A stretch of 64,000 bases of DNA from Pseudomonas sp. TH43. Its GTDB lineage: Bacteria; Pseudomonadota; Gammaproteobacteria; Pseudomonadales; Pseudomonadaceae. The notes beneath the pieces were generated by a model, which did not search any database, was not told where the DNA came from, and saw only the letters and a program-made list of their open reading frames with translations. The translations under genes were made by a program, and so were the position numbers. Every line of letters begins with the position of its first letter. Positions within the stretch are counted from its first letter, which is position 1. Positions 63,601-64,000 of the stretch are shown here, one piece after another. Where the stretch lies: contig NZ_JAEKFI010000003.1 in the NCBI RefSeq assembly GCF_016650635.1, positions 496,001-560,000 of the forward strand, written 5' to 3'.

Positions 63601-64000
63601 TCAGTCTTCGAATTCGCGGCGTTCGGCTTCGATGGCTTCGGCCAGGGCGCGGGCTTCGGCTTCTTCTTCGCTCAGTTCGGGTTCTGGCGCGGATTGTTCG
63701 AGGGCGGCGACAGCAGCCAACAGCTTTTCGCGGGCTTCGGCGACGCCAAGAATGTCCTCTTCCGGTTCGGCTTCTGGCTCGGCTTCAAGTTCAACTTCGA
63801 TGGTTGGCTCGGCGATCTGTGGTTCAGACTCAGTCTCGATTTCTGCTTCAACCGTCGGTGCCTCGCCATCGGCGGCATCACGCAGCAAATCGTCGAAGTC
63901 GGTCTTGATCCCCTCTTCCATGCTGTCCAATTCGAGCAGCAACGTATGGAAACTGGTCTCTTCCTTCTCCTCTTCCGGCTCGGCGCTGGCGTCGACCCGT
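63601..64000 (-). CDS. scpB: ScpB, chromosome segregation protein (C-terminal part)
   Basis: The reading frame enters from the right edge and ends ALAEAIEAERREFED. The visible 132 residues contain SFHTLLLELDSMEEGIKTDF, then an acidic tail with Glu/Pro/Ala repeats. ScpB with such an acidic end lies directly upstream of rluB in Pseudomonas. The conserved winged-helix part is outside the window, so the name rests on the tail and on gene order. Confidence 0.75.
   Translation of the reverse strand, partial: RVDASAEPEEEKEETSFHTLLLELDSMEEGIKTDFDDLLRDAADGEAPTVEAEIETESEPQIAEPTIEVELEAEPEAEPEEDILGVAEAREKLLAAVAALEQSAPEPELSEEEAEARALAEAIEAERREFED

Noticed and set aside
1..64000. CRISPR arrays, tRNA or rRNA genes, insertion sequences, prophage genes
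   Set aside because: No regularly spaced direct repeats, tRNA cloverleaf or CCA ends, rRNA motifs, transposases or integrases were seen. The only repeats are REP doublets and protein-internal RTX repeats.

Overview
This is high-GC gammaproteobacterial DNA. Gene content and order (fleQ-fleSR-fliEFGHIJ, flgFGHIJKL, phhR-phhABC, scpB-rluB, REP palindromes of the GTGGGAGCGAGC / GTAGGAGCTG types) point to a Pseudomonas of the P. fluorescens group. About three quarters of the window is one flagellar locus, nearly all on the minus strand. It is best read from right to left, in the direction of transcription.

Flagellar and glycosylation part (46.9 kb down to 1). flgFGHIJKL encodes the distal rod, the L and P rings, the muramidase and the hook-filament junction. 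Next come a very large glycosyltransferase, a remnant RTX gene and an intact RTX protein gene. A long run of overlapping genes then supplies two nucleotide sugars. The first set is a CDP-glucose-derived 6-deoxy, C-methylated sugar (rfbF, rfbG, a 3,5-epimerase, two methyltransferases with a sugar C-methyltransferase-type C-terminus, an SDR and a CmcI-like protein). The second is the complete pseudaminic acid pathway (pseB, pseC, pseF, a pseG-pseH fusion, pseI, plus a Pse-associated methylase). A second large glycosyltransferase, a KAS III enzyme and a Maf-type transferase accompany them. After this come a short flagellin, flaG, fliD, fliS and fliT. The regulators FleQ and FleSR follow, and then fliE, fliF, fliG, fliH, fliI and the start of fliJ. 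Sigma-28 (FliA) sites precede fliC and fliS. Sigma-54 (-24/-12) sites precede fliE, fleS and flgF.

Right part (47 to 64 kb). phhR is divergent from phhABC (phenylalanine to tyrosine, and transamination), with a TyrR-like palindrome between them. Small conserved ORFs, an MFS transporter and arfB follow. A low-GC accessory stretch (about 53.9-58.1 kb) holds a QueC of enterobacterial type, a Vut/YhhQ-like queuosine-precursor-transporter family protein with a soluble N-terminal extension, an XRE regulator, and an SHMT homologue that has lost its PLP lysine and several other active-site motifs. Next come an AroP-like permease and a two-gene cassette made of a 45-residue peptide, an intrinsic terminator and an M29-type peptidase-like protein behind an AT-rich tract. 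The window closes with rluB, a DUF1289 protein and the C-terminus of scpB.

The parts most worth following up are the QueC / transporter / regulator / lysine-less SHMT stretch, the peptide plus M29 cassette, and the double-sugar flagellin glycosylation island with its resident RTX genes. All functional statements are read from the sequence and from knowledge of protein families. No database search was run.
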